Below are positions 6,262-7,989 of a stretch of 7,989 bases of DNA, in pieces; positions within the stretch are counted from its first letter, which is position 1, and each line of letters starts with the position of its first letter. The translations under genes were made by a program, and so were the position numbers. The stretch is from Gammaproteobacteria bacterium. Its GTDB lineage: Bacteria > Pseudomonadota > Gammaproteobacteria > DSM-26407. The notes beneath the pieces are model-generated. The model was not told where the DNA came from. It ran no database searches and saw nothing but the letters and a program-made list of their open reading frames with translations. The DNA is taken from contig JAQVKR010000103.1 of NCBI GenBank assembly GCA_028694565.1, forward strand, positions 1-7,989. Direction: 5' to 3'.

Positions 6262-6540
6262 ACGCCCGGCGCGGCGTGCGGGAGGCGGCCGCTGGGCCCT
6301 CTTCGCACGGAGCGTATGCGGCGCCACAGGTTCCGGCATCCGCGCCACCGGCCCCCGCAGGCGGGCATCGACCGTGTCCGATCCAGGAAAACCGACCGCG
6401 TCCGTCCGCATGGCGCGGACCGCAAGGGAAATATCGCGGTCGCTGGATAGGCGGATTGCAGAAACGTCCTCGCCGAAACGGCGCATCACGTCCGGCCGCG
6501 CCAGCCCATCCATGTCCCGCCGCCCCGGGGAACAAGCGGC
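6262..6540 (-). pseudogene. decayed FixJ-type response regulator remnant
   Basis: On the minus strand, codons from 6540 downward read AACSPGRRDMDGLA, then SDRDISLAVRAMRTDAVGF (about 6387-6444), then ARLRGPVARM and LRAKRA. In order, these match FixJ/NarL-type receivers: the LAA..PG loop, the MDGL after the phosphorylated Asp, the D-(I/V)-x-x-AVRAM-x-x-AV-x-F stretch of helix 4 to strand 5, and an Arg/Ala-rich linker before the HTH. The segment that should carry the phospho-acceptor Asp (roughly ten residues between PGR and MDGL) is missing. No N-terminal receiver half or LuxR-type HTH can be recovered in any minus frame. I infer a gene broken by deletions and frame loss. The assignment rests on motif order by eye, so it needs a profile search. 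Confidence 0.42.
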
Positions 6541-6689
6541 GCCGCCGCGTCGCTTGTGGCCGGCGATCCGTTGTCGCCGGTGGCGAGCGCCGGATGTCGC
6601 ATATCGTCGCCCGCCATCCCATCCGCTTGGTCGAAGGGCGATTTTTCCGCGCGGAATCGGATAGCGGCATTGACGGGAAGCAAGGCGGT

Positions 6690-6717
6690 TTGAATGCGCC
6701 CCGGAGTGTCATATAGT
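6690..6717 (+). promoter_or_regulatory. sigma70-like promoter for the second UspE-like gene
   Basis: TTGAAT (6690-6695) and TATAGT (6712-6717) are separated by 16 bases. They match the sigma70 consensus at 4 of 6 and 5 of 6 positions. Transcription would start near 6724, giving a leader of about 90 bases before the ATG at 6817. This location also argues against a longer reading of the gene beginning at 6694, which would lie inside the promoter. Confidence 0.5.
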
Positions 6718-6816
6718 TGGGATGCGCTCCCATTTTGCGTGAGAACGCAGGGCGTCAACCGCCTATCCCGCCCCACGAAACAATGCTCTGCTGGACACGA
6801 GGCAAGGTCAATCGAC

Positions 6817-7749
6817 ATGAAACAGATGAAGAATATTCTCCTGGCCATTGATGGCGAGTATGAAAAAGAGGCGTTGGCGGCCGAAGCCGAGATCGTCGCG
6901 CGGGATGGCCAGGCCCATATCACCGTGGTGGGCGTGATGGAGCCGCCGTCCGGCGAGGCGGGGATGGATGCGGACCGGACCCGGCTCCGGCAGTGGCTGG
7001 CTGAACAGCGCCAGGAGCAGGCGCGGGACATCGCGGCGGAATTTGTAAGGCGGGAAATTCCGGCAACGGTCAAGCAGCTCGACGGAAAACCCTGTCTGGA
7101 GATAATCCGCGAGGCGATGAGAATCGATTGCGATCTGATCATGAAGCCGGCAGAGGGCGTGTCGGGCGTGAGGCAGCTTCTGTTTGGCGGTGCGGACATG
7201 CAGCTTTTCCGCCTGAGTCCCTGTCCGGTGTGGATATTCAAGCCGACGCGCAGCACGCAGTTGAAAACGATCGTGGTTGCCGTCGACTTGCTGCCGCATG
7301 ACCAGGAAAGGGACGCATTGGCCGATAAGGTTCTCCAGTGGGGAAAATGGCTTGCGAACCAGGCCGGCGCTCAATTGCATGTTGTTCATGCATGGGCCCT
7401 GTATGGAGAAATGACCTTGCGGGGCCGGTCGGTATTGGCAAACACGGTCGACAAGCTCGTGCGCGATGAAGAGCAGAAGCATCGTCAATTGTTCAATGAG
7501 GCGCTTGCAAGAAACGGTCTGGATCGAAATGAGGTGGTGGAGCATTTCTTGAATGGAGAGGCGAAGAAGCTGATACCCGAGATCGCGCGCGCTGTAGAAC
7601 CGGACCTGTTGATCATGGGGACCGTGGGTAGAACGGGGATCCCGGGCCTGTTCATCGGCAACACGGCTGACTCTGTGCTGCGCCAGGTCGATTGTTCGAT
7701 CCTCGCGGTCAAGCCGGATGGATTTCAAACACCGGTTAGGGCGAATTAG
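6817..7749 (+). CDS. tandem universal stress protein (UspE-like), second copy
   Basis: The product is 310 residues with two Usp domains, paralogous to the gene at 5237. The N-terminal domain begins MKNILLAIDGEYEKE and ends FGGADMQLFRLSPCPVW (123-139), matching the corresponding segment of the first copy. The C-terminal domain begins KTIVVAVDLL and carries IMGTVGRTGIPGLF (266-279) and GNTAD (281-285). As in the first copy, the N-terminal domain lacks a standard nucleotide loop and the C-terminal loop is diverged. The frame is open from 6694, but the ATG at 6817 has AAGGT 8 bases upstream and begins the conserved domain. Its codons look somewhat less GC-biased than those of its neighbours. It has its own likely promoter (6690-6717), so it need not be co-transcribed with the first copy. 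Confidence 0.9.
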   Translation: MKQMKNILLAIDGEYEKEALAAEAEIVARDGQAHITVVGVMEPPSGEAGMDADRTRLRQWLAEQRQEQARDIAAEFVRREIPATVKQLDGKPCLEIIREAMRIDCDLIMKPAEGVSGVRQLLFGGADMQLFRLSPCPVWIFKPTRSTQLKTIVVAVDLLPHDQERDALADKVLQWGKWLANQAGAQLHVVHAWALYGEMTLRGRSVLANTVDKLVRDEEQKHRQLFNEALARNGLDRNEVVEHFLNGEAKKLIPEIARAVEPDLLIMGTVGRTGIPGLFIGNTADSVLRQVDCSILAVKPDGFQTPVRAN

Positions 7750-7973
7750 AAGCATTGTTCATCTTTGAAGCGGGCGCGTGGGCGGGAGGGCGCCTTGATT
7801 GAATGGTATCGGCCATCGGAGGGCGTACGGATCCGGAAAAGCGGGTTGGTGCGCATCATCGTGATCGATGGCGCAGCCGGAGCTGGCCCGCGGAACCTGG
7901 ACGGGGCGGCATGGGAATCGGGCTGCCGCCTCAGGTCGCGCTCCCGCGCGGGCGTGGGCCGGGAAAAGTGCGG

Positions 7974-7989
7974 AGATCGGAAGAGCGTC
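7974..7989 (+). other. Illumina adapter sequence at contig end (artefact)
   Basis: The last 16 bases, AGATCGGAAGAGCGTC, are identical to the start of the standard Illumina TruSeq read-through adapter. A 16-base exact match at the very end of the sequence is almost certainly untrimmed adapter, not genomic DNA. The genomic sequence should be taken to end at or before 7973. Confidence 0.95.

Noticed and set aside
6808..7755. 315-codon minus-strand open frame opposite the second UspE-like gene
   Set aside because: It is antisense to a gene with clear Usp motifs; its own product has no recognisable motif.
7770..7800. Possible terminator after the second UspE-like gene
   Set aside because: The GGCGC...GCGCC arms are only five bases with a 12-base loop, and only TTGATT follows; this is too weak to call.
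7795..7973. Open + strand frame from a TTG with GGAGG upstream, running to the contig end
   Set aside because: The start is a rare TTG, the product has no recognisable domain and is Arg/Gly-rich, and its last codons are adapter sequence. It may be a real truncated gene but cannot be supported.

Overview
The window is high-GC bacterial DNA, densely coded on both strands. An EAL-domain fragment, TusA, several universal stress proteins and UspE-type tandem stress proteins together suggest a proteobacterium, most likely gammaproteobacterial. A chemolithotrophic or respiratory lifestyle is only a guess. The last 16 bases match an Illumina adapter exactly, so the window ends at an untrimmed contig edge.

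Left part (1-2634). The C-terminus of an EAL-type cyclic-di-GMP phosphodiesterase runs in from the left edge (2-193, +). Facing it is a small two-helix membrane protein (339-641, -). A stretch without a convincing gene follows (642-1194), containing a perfect 18-bp inverted repeat at 1098-1135. Next come two small tandem genes on + (1195-1410 and 1433-1633) whose products are paralogues of an unrecognised family. Converging on them is a translationally coupled pair on -: a small zinc-ribbon protein (1910-2095) and a TusA-type sulfur carrier (1683-1913). An unrecognised helical protein (2230-2634, +) is divergent from that pair, with an AT-rich segment between them.

Right part (2635-7989). No gene is seen in 2635-2906. 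Then comes a stress-protein island. A single-domain universal stress protein (4633-5067, -) and an unusual 569-residue protein (2907-4616, -) form an apparent two-gene operon. The large protein fuses a HAD phosphatase to a HerA/DUF87-like P-loop ATPase and a further C-terminal region. Divergent from it is a tandem UspE-like protein (5237-6217, +), and a second UspE-like paralogue follows (6817-7749, +). The divergent spacer holds a perfect 16-bp palindrome and two smaller dyads. The gap between the two UspE-like genes carries, on the minus strand, what looks like a decayed FixJ-type response regulator, plus a good sigma70-like promoter for the second UspE-like gene.

How the parts may work together (inference): five Usp domains surround the HAD-ATPase fusion, which suggests a stress or energy-status module in which the fusion enzyme is co-expressed with a nucleotide-binding Usp. 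The FixJ-like remnant suggests the island was once under two-component control. The TusA/zinc-ribbon pair and the small paralogous pair are separate units.
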